Assembly: GCA_965224285.1 (NCBI GenBank)
Contig: OZ245043.1
Coordinates: forward strand, 2,356,001-2,420,000
Direction: 5' to 3'
Length of the DNA: 64,000 bases
Source: JAJCYK01 sp965224285
Lineage (GTDB): Bacteria; Bacteroidota; Bacteroidia; Cytophagales; Cyclobacteriaceae
Shown: one piece after another, positions 42,206-53,400 of the stretch
Numbering within the stretch: position 1 is the stretch's first letter
Layout: every line of letters begins with the position of its first letter
Notes under the pieces: generated by a model
What the model was told of the DNA's origin: nothing
The model's input: only the letters and a program-made list of their open reading frames with translations
The model's database searches: none
Position numbers and translations under genes: made by a program

Positions 42206-43216
42206 ATGAAAAAAACGATTTTACTATCTGCATTTTTATTGGGCAGCCTGGGATACCTGAGCGCCCAAAATGAGGAAAATCCACTGATCATCTCCGGTAG
42301 TGTCGATACCTACTATAAGTATGATTTCTCCGGGCAGTCAAATAGTCCAACTAGTTTTGCTGATGATCATAACTCATTTTCACTGGGAATGGCCAATGTA
42401 ATCTTGTCAAAAGAAGTGGGAAAAGCTTCGTTTGTGGCGGATTTGGCCTTTGGACCCCGAGCCGATCAAAGCGCTCCCGGACCTATACAAAATCTCTATG
42501 TTTCTTATGCCTTGTCCAATAAGGTGAGTGTAACCGGAGGTTTCATGGGTACCTTTGTGGGCTACGAGGTGATTTCTCCGGTAGGCAATTTTAATTACTC
42601 CACCTCCTATTTGTTTTCTAACGGACCGTTTCAAAACGGAGGCCTGAAATTCGACTTTGCCATTTCAGATAATTTCGCCATCATGGCAGGGGTATTTAAT
42701 GAGTTTGATTCCTATACCAACACCAGCGGAGGCCTGGATTTTGGCGCCCAGATATTCGTTTCTCCGGCTGACGGGCTGGATGCTTACTTCAATTTCGTAA
42801 CCAGCAACGACAGTGGCTCCGAAATTGATCTTACTGCTACCTACCAGATCACCGATCAGTTGATGCTTGGCCTCAACACCGCTAAAAGAACCACCGGTCA
42901 ATTCTTCGAGGAAGATGAAGGTGACGGCGCCAATTTCTATGGTACTGCAGTATATCTGAACTATGCATTCTCAGATAGCTTTGCTCTGGGAGTGAGGGGT
43001 GAGTCGTTCAAAGACGAGGACGGTGGAGTGCTTGCTGAAAATGTTGAATCCCGGGTCACTTCATTTACTCTATCTGCTAACATTGGATCCGGTCCTTTAA
43101 AATTAATCCCGGAATTCAGAGTAGACAACGCCGATGAGGACCTGTTTATTGATTCAAATGGATTACCTACGGATTCTTTCGCACAGTTTCTGGTGGCAGC
43201 AGTATTCTCATTCTAA
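42206..43216 (+). CDS. Outer membrane porin, BBP2/OmpL-like family
   Basis: 336 residues. Signal peptide MKKTILLSAFLLGSLGYLSAQ. The mature part starts with LIISGSVDTYYKYDF and shows alternating amphipathic strands (SLGMANVILSK, ASFVADLAFG, NGGLKFDFAIS) and a C-terminal Phe (FAQFLVAAVFSF), the outer-membrane signature. It matches the putative beta-barrel porin-2 (BBP2) family, which in Bacteroidota often lies next to amt. Likely permits entry of ammonium or small nitrogen compounds across the outer membrane. Separated from amt by a strong terminator, so expression may be partly independent. Confidence 0.88.
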   Translation: MKKTILLSAFLLGSLGYLSAQNEENPLIISGSVDTYYKYDFSGQSNSPTSFADDHNSFSLGMANVILSKEVGKASFVADLAFGPRADQSAPGPIQNLYVSYALSNKVSVTGGFMGTFVGYEVISPVGNFNYSTSYLFSNGPFQNGGLKFDFAISDNFAIMAGVFNEFDSYTNTSGGLDFGAQIFVSPADGLDAYFNFVTSNDSGSEIDLTATYQITDQLMLGLNTAKRTTGQFFEEDEGDGANFYGTAVYLNYAFSDSFALGVRGESFKDEDGGVLAENVESRVTSFTLSANIGSGPLKLIPEFRVDNADEDLFIDSNGLPTDSFAQFLVAAVFSF

Positions 43217-43277
43217 ACTATGTGATCCTGAAGCCCGGTCTAACTGAGATCGGGCTTAGTTTCTTAATTAAATCACC

Positions 43278-43874
43278 ATGAAACATTCAGCCAAATTAAT
43301 ATTTTTCTTGCTGGGATTTATGGGCGCCTGGAGTGGGTATGCACAAATGAGCGCTTCACTACCCGTAGATGATTCCGGGAAAATTACTTTCTCGGAGGTG
43401 ATCTCGTTAGACAGTACCTCTAAGGAAGGGTTGTTTCAGAGGGCCAGCAGCTTTTTTAGAAACCTGGCAGCAAACTCCCGGGGTACAAAAACCAAGGACA
43501 TCGTTACTGAAGGCAGTCAAATCAGCCTGCCGTTAAGCTTTAAAGTTTACCATGAATTTCCTGTTAAATCTCCTCATGGGATTATAAAATACAACCTAAG
43601 GATTGAAGTCAGGCAGGGACGCTACCGATATATTGCCACAGACTTTGTCTTCCATTACCTTAAACGCAACCGCTATGGCAAATTTGTTGAGGTAAAAGGT
43701 AAGAGTAAACCCCTGGAAACCCATTCTTTTAAGGGGCAACAAAATTTATGGGAAGCACATAAAACCAGATTAAATGAAGAGATCGCCTCACTAGTGGCGG
43801 ATCTTAAGCAATCCATGCGCTGGGCTCCCATTCAAAAGAAACCTGATGTGGTCAGGATTGATGACCAGTGGTAA
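43278..43874 (+). CDS. Exported DUF4468 domain protein
   Basis: 198 residues with a signal peptide (FFLLGFMGAWSGYAQ). SLPVDDSGKITFSEVISLDSTSKEGLFQRASSFF is the recognisable opening of the DUF4468 (TBP-like fold) family. Function unknown; periplasmic. It stands 61 bases behind the porin gene. Codon use is ordinary. No catalytic motif is visible. Confidence 0.8.
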   Translation: MKHSAKLIFFLLGFMGAWSGYAQMSASLPVDDSGKITFSEVISLDSTSKEGLFQRASSFFRNLAANSRGTKTKDIVTEGSQISLPLSFKVYHEFPVKSPHGIIKYNLRIEVRQGRYRYIATDFVFHYLKRNRYGKFVEVKGKSKPLETHSFKGQQNLWEAHKTRLNEEIASLVADLKQSMRWAPIQKKPDVVRIDDQW

Positions 43875-43884
43875 AGGCAAACAC

Positions 43885-43914
43885 AAAAAAAGGAGACGTG
43901 TGGGTCACGCCTCC
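43885..43914 (-). terminator. Terminator of the thr operon
   Basis: On the minus strand GGAG-G-CGTG pairs with CACG-T-CTCC (one mismatch) with loop ACCCA, followed by seven T. It lies 238 bases after the thrC stop, and only 10 bases beyond the end of the convergent DUF4468 gene; it can end minus-strand transcription before it runs into that gene. The 3' region 43915-44151 is AT-rich and holds nothing else I can identify. Confidence 0.75.
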
Positions 43915-44151
43915 AATTACCAATCGCTCGATCACATTCTACTAATTGTGCTCCGAGGGATAAAATTACTACGAATGGTTAACTACTAATTCAGTTAAAA
44001 TTAGGCATTATAAATAGCCGAAAAAAGCTAATTTCCAGGTTTGATGAAAAATTACAGTTCATTCATTATATCTACATAATATTTTGAATCTGTTAAAAGT
44101 TGGGCTATAAATGTTATACATATTAGCACTTTTCCAATAGAGTATTTGGTT

Positions 44152-45471
44152 CTATTCAGACCCTGAATCCCTGGTTTGCAGGTGCTGTCTTAAGTCAGCC
44201 AGGGAATTGGATATGGGAATAGATTGTTTAGGTTTCTTTAAACTTATTGCCAATTGAGGGGGCAAGTTAATCTCCTCTCCGATAATCGGCTCAACGATAT
44301 CTTTGAATTTTGCCGGATGCGCAGTAGCCAGGAATACACCTACGGAATTAGTTGAAGAATCACTTTCCAAGTATTTCTTAAGTCCCAGGTAACCCACTGC
44401 GCCATGGGGATCCAGCAAATAGCCAGAGTTATGATGCACTTTCCTGATGGCCTCTCGAGTTTGATCATCATTGAAAGTGAAACCGGTAATATCTTCGATA
44501 ATGCCCCTATAGTTGTTTTTATACAAGTCACTTATCCTGTGGAAATTGCTGGGATTACCCACGTCCATGGCATTACTGATGGTGGTCAGCGAGGGTAGCG
44601 GATTGAACTTCGCAGTTCGTAAATAGTCATAAAACACCCGGTTGTCATTATTGGCAGCAATAAATTTATTGATAGGCAGGCCCATCCTTTTTGCCAACAG
44701 CCCTCCCATGAGGTTTCCGAAATTTCCGCTGGGCACTGAACACACTACCTCTAAGCCCTGGGATCTAAGTTGAGCATAGATATAGAAATAGTAAAAACTT
44801 TGAGGGATCAGCCTGGCTATGTTTATGGAATTGGCAGATGTCAAATTGAATCTATTGCGCAGATCGTCATCCAGAAAAGCCTGTTTAACCAATTTTTGAC
44901 AATCATCAAAGGTGCCGTCAACCTCCAAGGCGGTCACATTGCCGCCAACAGTGGTCAATTGTTTTTCCTGCAACGGGCTGACCTTACCGGAGGGGTATAG
45001 GATTAAAACCTCAAATCCTGGAATGTTATAAAACCCCTGAGCCACTGCGCTGCCCGTATCTCCACTGGTAGCCACCAAAATGCAGATCCTTTTTTCAGAG
45101 TTCTGCAGAAAGTAGGACATAAGGCGGGCCATAAACCGAGCTCCAAAATCCTTGAAAGCCAGCGTGGGGCCATGGAATAGCTCAAGCGCATAAACGTTTG
45201 GCTCCAGCGGTACTAATGGCAGGTCAAAGTTAAATACCTCACTTATGATCTTCTTTAAGGCAGTTTTTTCAATGGAATCACCGAACAACCGGCTACTGAT
45301 TTCCATGGCTATTTCCTGAAAGGTCTTGTCCGGTAGGGCTTTAATAAATTCCTCTGGCAGCTTTGGTATTTCTCGTGGCATGTACAGACCATTGTCCTCA
45401 GGCAGCCCCCGGAAAACCGCCTGTTTTAAGGTTACCCCCAGGTGGGGGCTATTGGTGCTATAAAGTTGCAT
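44152..45471 (-). CDS. thrC: Threonine synthase
   Basis: 439 residues. PLP Lys in GPTLAFKDFGARFMARL; LVATSGDTGSAVAQGFYN and CSVPSGNFGNLMGGLLAKRMGLP are standard. Converts phosphohomoserine to threonine. Last gene of thrABC; the 5' end overlaps thrB by 14 bases. The threonine formed feeds ilvA in the same gene block. Confidence 0.96.
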   Translation of the reverse strand: MQLYSTNSPHLGVTLKQAVFRGLPEDNGLYMPREIPKLPEEFIKALPDKTFQEIAMEISSRLFGDSIEKTALKKIISEVFNFDLPLVPLEPNVYALELFHGPTLAFKDFGARFMARLMSYFLQNSEKRICILVATSGDTGSAVAQGFYNIPGFEVLILYPSGKVSPLQEKQLTTVGGNVTALEVDGTFDDCQKLVKQAFLDDDLRNRFNLTSANSINIARLIPQSFYYFYIYAQLRSQGLEVVCSVPSGNFGNLMGGLLAKRMGLPINKFIAANNDNRVFYDYLRTAKFNPLPSLTTISNAMDVGNPSNFHRISDLYKNNYRGIIEDITGFTFNDDQTREAIRKVHHNSGYLLDPHGAVGYLGLKKYLESDSSTNSVGVFLATAHPAKFKDIVEPIIGEEINLPPQLAISLKKPKQSIPISNSLADLRQHLQTRDSGSE

Positions 45472-46405
45472 GCTCTGTGACCACGATCGGGCCCTGATGA
45501 TTTACGGATGAGATAAACAGATCACAATCGATCCCCAGACCGCTAAATTTATCCAGCATAGCCTGGCCTACTTTCTTTGCCGGGGCCTCATTCCTGCTAA
45601 GTGCAAAAATACTAGGTCCCGAACCGGAAATACCGCAACCCAGAGCCCCTGCGTCCAGCGCTGCCGCTTTCACGTCATCATACCCGGGAATCAGTAATGA
45701 ACGTACCGGTTCAACGATCACGTCCTGCATGGACCGACCCATTAAGGCATAGTCCCGGGTAATTAACCCCGTTACCAGACCTGCCACATTGCCCCACTGT
45801 CTCACTGCATCCTTCAGAGAAATAGACTTCTTCAATATACTACGAGCGTCCTTGGTAGCAATTTCAATCTGGGGATGGACAATGGTAGCATAAAGATCTT
45901 CCGGGCTGGGGATTTCGATGATATCCAGTGGTTGGTAACTTCGGATCAACACAAAACCACCTAAAAGCGCTGGGGCTACATTATCTGCGTGTGCATCACC
46001 GCATGCCAGGGCTTCACCCTCCATGGCAAAGGGCAACAACTCAGAATTTGAAAAAGGCTGGCCCAATAAATGATTAGCCCCCACCACCCCAGCTACCGCA
46101 CTGGCTGCACTGGAACCCAACCCACTGCCCAGAGGCATTTTTTTTGAAAGGTAGATATCAAATCCTTGATCCGAATGCAGATGATCAAGCAGGGATTTTA
46201 TGGACACACTCACGGTATTTTTATTGGGGTCACGAGGTAATAAGCCTTGATCTCCCCGAATTTCAATTATTTCCAATCCGGGTTTGGATCTTTTCCTAAG
46301 GATGACTTCGTCTCCGGGTTGATGAACCGCGAATCCCAAAACATCAAACCCGCAAGTGACATTAGCCACTGTCGCCGGGGCAAAAATTTTTATCTCCTGA
46401 CTCAT
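45458..46405 (-). CDS. thrB: Homoserine kinase
   Basis: 315 residues, GHMP kinase. ATP-binding PLGSGLGSSAASAVAGVVGANHLL and the C-terminal GCGISGSGPSIFAL. Two bases after thrA and 14-base overlap with thrC, consistent with one operon. Phosphorylates homoserine made by ThrA. Confidence 0.96.
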   Translation of the reverse strand: MSQEIKIFAPATVANVTCGFDVLGFAVHQPGDEVILRKRSKPGLEIIEIRGDQGLLPRDPNKNTVSVSIKSLLDHLHSDQGFDIYLSKKMPLGSGLGSSAASAVAGVVGANHLLGQPFSNSELLPFAMEGEALACGDAHADNVAPALLGGFVLIRSYQPLDIIEIPSPEDLYATIVHPQIEIATKDARSILKKSISLKDAVRQWGNVAGLVTGLITRDYALMGRSMQDVIVEPVRSLLIPGYDDVKAAALDAGALGCGISGSGPSIFALSRNEAPAKKVGQAMLDKFSGLGIDCDLFISSVNHQGPIVVTEHATL

Positions 46406-46407
46406 TA

Positions 46408-48870
46408 TTATTTTACCAGATAGTCACTGATTCCAATTAACTCTGCAAATACCCCTGCCGCAGTTACTTCAGCCCCCGCCCCTGGTCCGCGAATTAACAA
46501 GGGTTTCTCACTGTATCTTCGGGAATGGACCGCAATGATATTGTCTGAGCCTGAAAGCGAATAGAAGAGGCTTTCCGGGCCCACCGCCCGTAATTTAATA
46601 CTGGCTTTTCCTTCAGAAAGTTGAGCCACATACCGCAAAACTTTGCCTGATCTAGCCGCCTGCTGTACTTTTTCCGCCATTACATGATCCTGGTCACTGA
46701 GAGCGTCAAAAAATGCCTCTACGGTTGGGGCGTCAAAACAAGCTGCCGCCAGCAATGGCTCGATTTCCACCTGGTCAAGCTCCATAGCAATACCAGTTTC
46801 GCGGGCCAAAATCAGAATCTTTCGGGCTACATCCAAACCATTCAGATCATCCCGCGGATCTGGCTCGGTATATCCTTTCTGTTTAGCCTCCTGGACAATT
46901 TCACTAAATTTTTGTTCCTCGCTGAAGGTGTTGAAAATATAACTTATAGTCCCGGATAAAACTCCTTCAATGCAGGTAATCTGGTCACCGCTTAATATCA
47001 AATCATTGATAGAGGTAATGACCGGTAGGCCGGCACCTACGTTGGTTTCATATAAAAAATTAACTCCTTTGGCGAAAGCGGTTTCCTTTAACTGTTTATA
47101 CTGCTCATAGGATTGTGAATTGGCCACTTTATTGGGAGTAACCACCGAAATACTGGAACTTAATACTTCATGATAAACTTTAGGTACGGCAGCGCTGGCG
47201 GTACAATCCACAAAAACCGTATTAGGCAAATTAGATTGAACCATCTCCTTCACAAACTGGCCTTCCTCTGATTTAGAGCCTTTTCGCTGTAAGATGGATG
47301 GCCATTCCTCAAGGGATATCCCGTTAGTGTCTAACAGCATTTTCTTAGTATTAGCGATACCACAAAGTTTTATCTCTAACTTCCGTTGATCCCGGAAAAA
47401 GTCTGATTGCTCGGATATTTGCTGCAGCAGAGTTCTGCCTATTAAACCAGCGCCAATCATGAAAACATTAAGTCTGCGGTGGTCGGAAAGAAAAAATGCC
47501 CCATGAAGGGCTTTCAAGGCTTTAGTCAAATTGATCTTATCAATTACCACCGAGACGTTTAACTCTGATGAACCCTGGGCGATCGCTACCACATTGATCC
47601 CATTTTTGCTCAGAGATCCGAATAACCGGTCGGCGATTCCGGTGGTCCGCTTCATATTCTCACCAATTATCGCTACCACGGAGTGACCTTCCTCGATCAC
47701 CACCGGATCGATCAACCCGGCTTCCAGCTCTTTAGCGAATTCTGTTTCGATGGCTTTCTGGGTAGCATCAGCCTGGTCGGGAACAATGGCAAAACAAATG
47801 GAATGCTCGGAACTAGCCTGGGTGATCAAAATGATATTAATATTTTCTCGTCCCAGGGCTCCAAACATCCGGCTGGCCACACCTGGAACCCCAACCATTC
47901 CGCTTCCCTGTACGTTAATCAATGCTACCGCATTAATAGAACTGATACCTTTAATAGGCATGTCCGTGGTTTTGGCATCCCGACTAATAAAAGTACCGGG
48001 GAATTCTGGGTTGAAGGTGTTTCTTATCCTTAAAGGAATACTCTGGGAAAACGCTGGCTGCAGGGTCGGTGGATAAATCACTTTAGCCCCAAAGTGGGTA
48101 AGTTCCATAGCCTCTACGTAAGAAAGCCTGGGTAGTGAAAAAGCCCTGGGCACTATGTTAGGATCAGCGGTCATTACCCCGTCGACATCGGTCCAGATCT
48201 CAATTTCTTCAACCCCTAAAGCACCCCCAATAATGGCTGCGGTATAATCCGATCCTCCTCTCCCCAAAGTAGTAGTCTGCCCTGATTGATTTGAGGATAT
48301 AAAACCGGTTACGATCCCCATATCCGTATTGTGCTCAAAAAAGCTTTGAATCCTCTTTTCTGTTTCCAAAAAGTCCACTTTGGCTGCTCCAAATTGATTA
48401 TCGGTGACAATCAACTCTCTGGCATCTACATAAGCCGCCGGCAATTCCTGATTTCTTAGATAGCGATGAATAATAAATGCCGATAACCGCTCACCGAAAC
48501 TCAATAGTAGATCTTGAGTTCGGGGTGATAATTCTTTCAACAAGGAGATCCCATGGAGGATCTCCTCCAGCTCGTTTAACACTCTTTTTACGTGAGCCAA
48601 AACCTGACTCTGTTCTTTTAGAGGCAGGAGCTCCTTTACCGTTTTAATATGGTGAGACTGAATGAGGCCAAGAATCTCCGCCACTTCGTCGTCACGATTT
48701 TCAACGGCAACTTCTCCCACCTTCAGCAGTAAGTTGGTCACTCCTTTAAAGGCAGAAACCACTACCACCAATTCAGTACCGGCTTTATGGTAATTTTTGA
48801 GAATACTACCGACCTGTTCAATACTTTTGGCTGTACCGACCGACGATCCGCCGAACTTTAATACCTTCAT
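46408..48870 (-). CDS. thrA: Bifunctional aspartokinase / homoserine dehydrogenase
   Basis: 820 residues. Residues 1-~450: aspartokinase (MKVLKFGGSSVGTAKSIEQ, TTLGRGGSDYTAAIIG) with an ACT pair in the middle (MVGVPGVASRMFGAL; TGIADRLFGSLSKNGINVVAIAQGSSE). Residues ~460-820: homoserine dehydrogenase (FMIGAGLIGRTLL, EPDPRDDLNGLDVARKILILARE). The middle ACT domains usually give threonine inhibition. It carries first and third steps of the aspartate pathway; asd is not in this window. 43 bases separate it from gltD, so it may be part of the long ilv-glt-thr transcript. Confidence 0.96.
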   Translation of the reverse strand: MKVLKFGGSSVGTAKSIEQVGSILKNYHKAGTELVVVVSAFKGVTNLLLKVGEVAVENRDDEVAEILGLIQSHHIKTVKELLPLKEQSQVLAHVKRVLNELEEILHGISLLKELSPRTQDLLLSFGERLSAFIIHRYLRNQELPAAYVDARELIVTDNQFGAAKVDFLETEKRIQSFFEHNTDMGIVTGFISSNQSGQTTTLGRGGSDYTAAIIGGALGVEEIEIWTDVDGVMTADPNIVPRAFSLPRLSYVEAMELTHFGAKVIYPPTLQPAFSQSIPLRIRNTFNPEFPGTFISRDAKTTDMPIKGISSINAVALINVQGSGMVGVPGVASRMFGALGRENINIILITQASSEHSICFAIVPDQADATQKAIETEFAKELEAGLIDPVVIEEGHSVVAIIGENMKRTTGIADRLFGSLSKNGINVVAIAQGSSELNVSVVIDKINLTKALKALHGAFFLSDHRRLNVFMIGAGLIGRTLLQQISEQSDFFRDQRKLEIKLCGIANTKKMLLDTNGISLEEWPSILQRKGSKSEEGQFVKEMVQSNLPNTVFVDCTASAAVPKVYHEVLSSSISVVTPNKVANSQSYEQYKQLKETAFAKGVNFLYETNVGAGLPVITSINDLILSGDQITCIEGVLSGTISYIFNTFSEEQKFSEIVQEAKQKGYTEPDPRDDLNGLDVARKILILARETGIAMELDQVEIEPLLAAACFDAPTVEAFFDALSDQDHVMAEKVQQAARSGKVLRYVAQLSEGKASIKLRAVGPESLFYSLSGSDNIIAVHSRRYSEKPLLIRGPGAGAEVTAAGVFAELIGISDYLVK

Positions 48871-48913
48871 AATTTAGTGGCTAAAATAACCAACAAAGTA
48901 CTGGAATTTTTTA

Positions 48914-50401
48914 TTAGGGAAGGAAAGATTCACCCATTAAGAAACGATCACATTCTCTGGCAGCAGCACGACCTTCATTGATGGCCCACACTACCAGGCT
49001 TTGACCTCTGCGCGCATCTCCGGCGGCAAAAATTTTATCAACATTAGTCCTGAAAGTCCCATAATCAGCCTGTATATTTGACCGTTGATCCACAGTGATT
49101 CCCAATTCTTGCAGTAGTGGTTGTTCGGGTCCTAAGTAACCCATAGCCAGGAGTATCAGATCTGCCTTAAGTTCCTTTTCTGTTCCAGGTATTTCTACAG
49201 GCTTATACCGGCCTTCCGGACTTTTTTGCCATTCGATAGTTACCAGTTGGATTGCAGTCACCACTCCAGCTTCATTACCGATAAATTTTTTAGTCATGCT
49301 GCAGTATCTCCTGGGGTCCTCCCCGAACCTGGCTTTAGCCTCTTCCTGCCCATAATCCAAAAAATACACCTTGGGCCATTCCGGCCAGGGGTTATTATCA
49401 GCCCGCTCCGCAGGCGGCTGATCCAGGATTTCCAATTGGGTCAAATTACTACATCCGTGGCGCAAAGAGGTGGCTACACAGTCTGTGCCGGTATCTCCTC
49501 CACCTATCACGATTACATGCTTGTCTTTAGCGCTAATGTATTGCCCATCCTGGAGTTTGGAATCCAATAAGCTTTTGGTATTTGCTTGTAAAAAATCCAT
49601 GGCAAAATGAATGCCTTCCAGCTCCCTTCCAGGAACAGGAAGATCCCGCGGTTGAGTAGAACCGGTACAGAGCACTACTGCATCAAAGTCTGCCATCAAT
49701 TTCTCATGGGAATAGTCCTTCCCCACTTCCGTGTTAGTTACAAACTCCACACCTTCTGCCTCCATTAATTCAATCCTGCGATTAACTACTTTTTCTTTAT
49801 CCAGCTTCATGTTGGGAATGCCGTACATCAACAGTCCACCGATACGATCTGCCCTTTCCATTACCGTAACTAGGTGGCCAGCCTTGTTTAATTGATCCGC
49901 ACAAGCCAACCCTGCCGGCCCTGAGCCCACTACCGCTACTTTTTTCCCGGTACGACTTTCAGGAGGCGAGGGCTTTATCCAACCTTCAGAGAAGCCCTTT
50001 TCTATTATGCTGTATTCAATGTTCTTAATGGTTACCGCCGGCTCATTAATTCCCAATACACAGCTACCTTCACAGGGAGCGGGGCAGACTCTTCCGGTAA
50101 ACTCCGGAAAATTGTTGGTTTTTAACAATAACTGCAAAGCTTCCTTCCACCTGCCCCGGAAAACCATATCATTCCAATCCGGAATCAGATTATAAACAGG
50201 ACATCCGGTGGCCATGCCTGAGATCAAAGTACCTGTATGGCAAAATGGAACCCCGCAATTCATACAACGCGCTCCCTGGTCCCGCAGGGAATCTTCCGGC
50301 ATTTTAAGATGAAACTCCTTCCAGTCTTTTACCCGCTCCAAAGGGAGGCGGTCTTTTGGAAGCTCTCTTTCATACTCCAGGAATCCAGTTATCTTTCCCA
50401 T
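48914..50401 (-). CDS. gltD: Glutamate synthase small subunit
   Basis: 495 residues. N-terminal Cys clusters for [4Fe-4S] (CMNCGVPFCHTG; GRVCPAPCEGSC), FAD-binding VGSGPAGLACADQL and NADPH-binding IVIGGGDTGTDCVATSLRHG. Passes electrons from NADPH to GltB. Two bases after gltB. Full family length. Confidence 0.96.
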   Translation of the reverse strand: MGKITGFLEYERELPKDRLPLERVKDWKEFHLKMPEDSLRDQGARCMNCGVPFCHTGTLISGMATGCPVYNLIPDWNDMVFRGRWKEALQLLLKTNNFPEFTGRVCPAPCEGSCVLGINEPAVTIKNIEYSIIEKGFSEGWIKPSPPESRTGKKVAVVGSGPAGLACADQLNKAGHLVTVMERADRIGGLLMYGIPNMKLDKEKVVNRRIELMEAEGVEFVTNTEVGKDYSHEKLMADFDAVVLCTGSTQPRDLPVPGRELEGIHFAMDFLQANTKSLLDSKLQDGQYISAKDKHVIVIGGGDTGTDCVATSLRHGCSNLTQLEILDQPPAERADNNPWPEWPKVYFLDYGQEEAKARFGEDPRRYCSMTKKFIGNEAGVVTAIQLVTIEWQKSPEGRYKPVEIPGTEKELKADLILLAMGYLGPEQPLLQELGITVDQRSNIQADYGTFRTNVDKIFAAGDARRGQSLVVWAINEGRAAARECDRFLMGESFLP

Positions 50402-50403
50402 GA

Positions 50404-53400
50404 TCAGCTTGCCTGTTCCAATTGCTTGCGCTGTTGTAGCACTCTTTTGTAGTCCCTGGGCATCACCTTAACAAAATGCTGGTACTGATGTTCCCAATCC
50501 CGCAATAGTTCCTCCGCCAAGGTACTACCAGTAAACTGATGATGTCTGGTAATTATATCCTTCACCAGACCAATATCTTCATAGGCGACCGGGTCAAGGT
50601 CTACCATTCCCGGATTGCACAAGGTGGGGAATCTAGCTTCGGGATCGTAGACATATGCGGTTCCGCCACTCATACCAGCAGCAAAATTTCTTCCGGTTGG
50701 GCCTAATACCACCACCACTCCACCGGTCATATATTCGCATCCATGGTCTCCCACACCTTCAACTACTGCGGTAACCCCGGAATTTCGCACCGCAAAGCGC
50801 TCTCCAGCCAAACCACAGATATAAGCTTCTCCCGAAGTAGCGCCATAAAATGCCACATTACCGATTATCATATTATCCCGGTGGGAATAAGTAGCTTCCC
50901 GGTGAGGATAGATGATCAGTTCTCCTCCGGATAGTCCTTTGCCGAAATAGTCATTGGCTTCTCCTTCCAGCTCAAATCTTACTCCAGGTGCTACAAAAGC
51001 CCCAAAACTCTGACCTGCCGAACCTTTGAAATTGAATTGCAAAGCCCCTTGCGGAAGTCCCTTGCTACCGTATTTCTTAGATATCTCATTGGAAAGTAGC
51101 GCTCCCACAGCCCTATCGGTATTGATGATATCGAATGAGCCTTTATAGGCTGTCCCTTGATCCAAGGTTCTTTTGGAAGCCTTTAACAGGATCCAATCCA
51201 ATATATCCTCCATCTCATGATCCTGTGAAATTTGTTGGTATAGTCCAGCTTCCGCTCCCGACTGTACTTTATAGAGGATCGGGGACAAGTTCAGTGACTT
51301 TAGTTTGGGATCGGTAATGTCCTCCCTGACTTCCAATACATCAGTTTGGCCCACCATTTCATTTACGCTGCGGAAGCCAAGTTCCGCCATAATTTCTCTT
51401 AAATCCTGTGCCAGGAAAGAAAAATAATTCACTACATGCTGAGGATCACCAGCAAATTTGCGCCTTAATTCAGGATTTTGGGTAGCAATTCCTACGGGGC
51501 AGGTATTAAGATGGCATTTTCTCATCATGATACAGCCTTCAACCACCAGGGCTCCGGTAGCTACCCCCCATTCCTCTGCCCCCAGCAATGCTGCAATCGC
51601 CAGATCTCTTCCGGTGCGGATTTGACCATCGGTTTGCAGTACTACCCGGTTGCGCAATTTGTTTCTAACCAAGGTCTGATGCGCCTCAGCCACTCCTAGT
51701 TCCCAGGGCAAACCAGCATGCCGAATAGAACTAATGGGGCTGGCGCCGGTGCCCCCATCGTGTCCTGAAATCAGAATAACGTCGGCTTTGGCTTTGGCTA
51801 CCCCCGCCGCGATGGTTCCAACTCCCGCTTCTGCTACTAATTTGACATTGATCCTGGCATCTCGGTTGGCATTCTTAAGATCAAATATCAACTGTTTCAA
51901 ATCTTCGATAGAGTAAATATCATGATGCGGTGGCGGGCTTATCAATCCTACTCCCGGAGTACTATGCCGTACTCTTCCAATCCACTCATCCACTTTATGA
52001 CCAGGCAATTGACCACCCTCTCCGGGCTTGGCACCCTGGGCCATTTTTATTTGCAGTTCATCTGCATTTGCCAGGTAATTACTGGTAACACCAAATCGAC
52101 CGGAAGCCACCTGCTTTATGGCCGACCTCTCCCAGTCACCATTGGGCTTTCTTTCAAATCTGACCTCATCTTCCCCTCCTTCTCCGCTGTTGCTTCTGCC
52201 TCCTATGCGGTTCATGGCGATCGCCAGGGTAGCATGGGCCTCATGGCTGATTGACCCGAATGACATAGCTCCGGTAGCGAAGCGCTTAAAAATATTTTGC
52301 ACCGGTTCAACCTCTTCCAATGGAATAGAAGTCCGTTTTTTAAATTTGAACAGTCCTCTTAAGGTACAGGCCTGCTCAGTTTGATCATTGATCAGCTTAG
52401 CGAATTTCCTGTATAATTGATAGTCATTTTTGCGGCTGGCGGATTGAAGAAAGTGTATGGATTGTGGGTTGAACAAATGAAACTCCCCTTGTTTTTTCCA
52501 CTGGTATACCCCGCCTTCCGGCAAGCCATTGGTATCCCGATACGGTGATTCATAAGCTTGCCTATGCATTTCCAAAACCTCCTGGGCGATCTGATCAAAC
52601 CCGATACCTCCGATCCGTGAAATGCTATCGGTGAAACACTTATTGACCACCTGGTCACTCAGTCCCAGTACTTCGAATATCTGTGCCCCCTGATAGGATT
52701 GCAGGGTAGAAATTCCCATTTTAGAAAATATCTTCAACAACCCATAATCCACTCCAGCAATGTATCGCTGTATGGCCTGTTGGTGATGGCCAAATTTAGT
52801 ATATTCCTCACTTAACTCTCCGATGGTTTCCAGGGTGAGATAAGGGTAGATAGCATTAGCACCATACCCGATCAAGGTGGCAAAGTGATGGGTTTCTATT
52901 ACATCACCAGAAGCTATGACCAGTCCTACTGCCGCTCGCAACCGTTTACCTATCAAATGGTGATGCACCGCACCAGTGATCAACAATGATGGTATAGGCG
53001 CCAGATTATGGTCGCTGTTTCGATCAGTTAAGATGATTACTTTAATCCCATCCTCAGCAGCTTGCTGTGCTTCCTGACAAACCCTGTCTATGGCGGGCTC
53101 CAAACCTGAATTTCCTTCGCTCACCGGAAAAAGGGCGTCAATTTCCTTACTGCGAAATCTAGTGTTATCCAAATGGCTTAATCTGGCAAAATCCTGATGG
53201 TCCAATACAGGTTGTTCCAACTCAATTTCCATGCAGTGCTCTGGGGTTTCTTCCAGAATATTCAGATTACTGCCTAATTTAGTGAAAAGAGACATCACCA
53301 TTTTCTCTCGAATGGGGTCGATAGGCGGGTTGCTTACCTGGGCGAAAAGTTGTTTAAAGTAATTCGCCACATGCTGCCTTTTATGGGAGAGCACCGCCAA

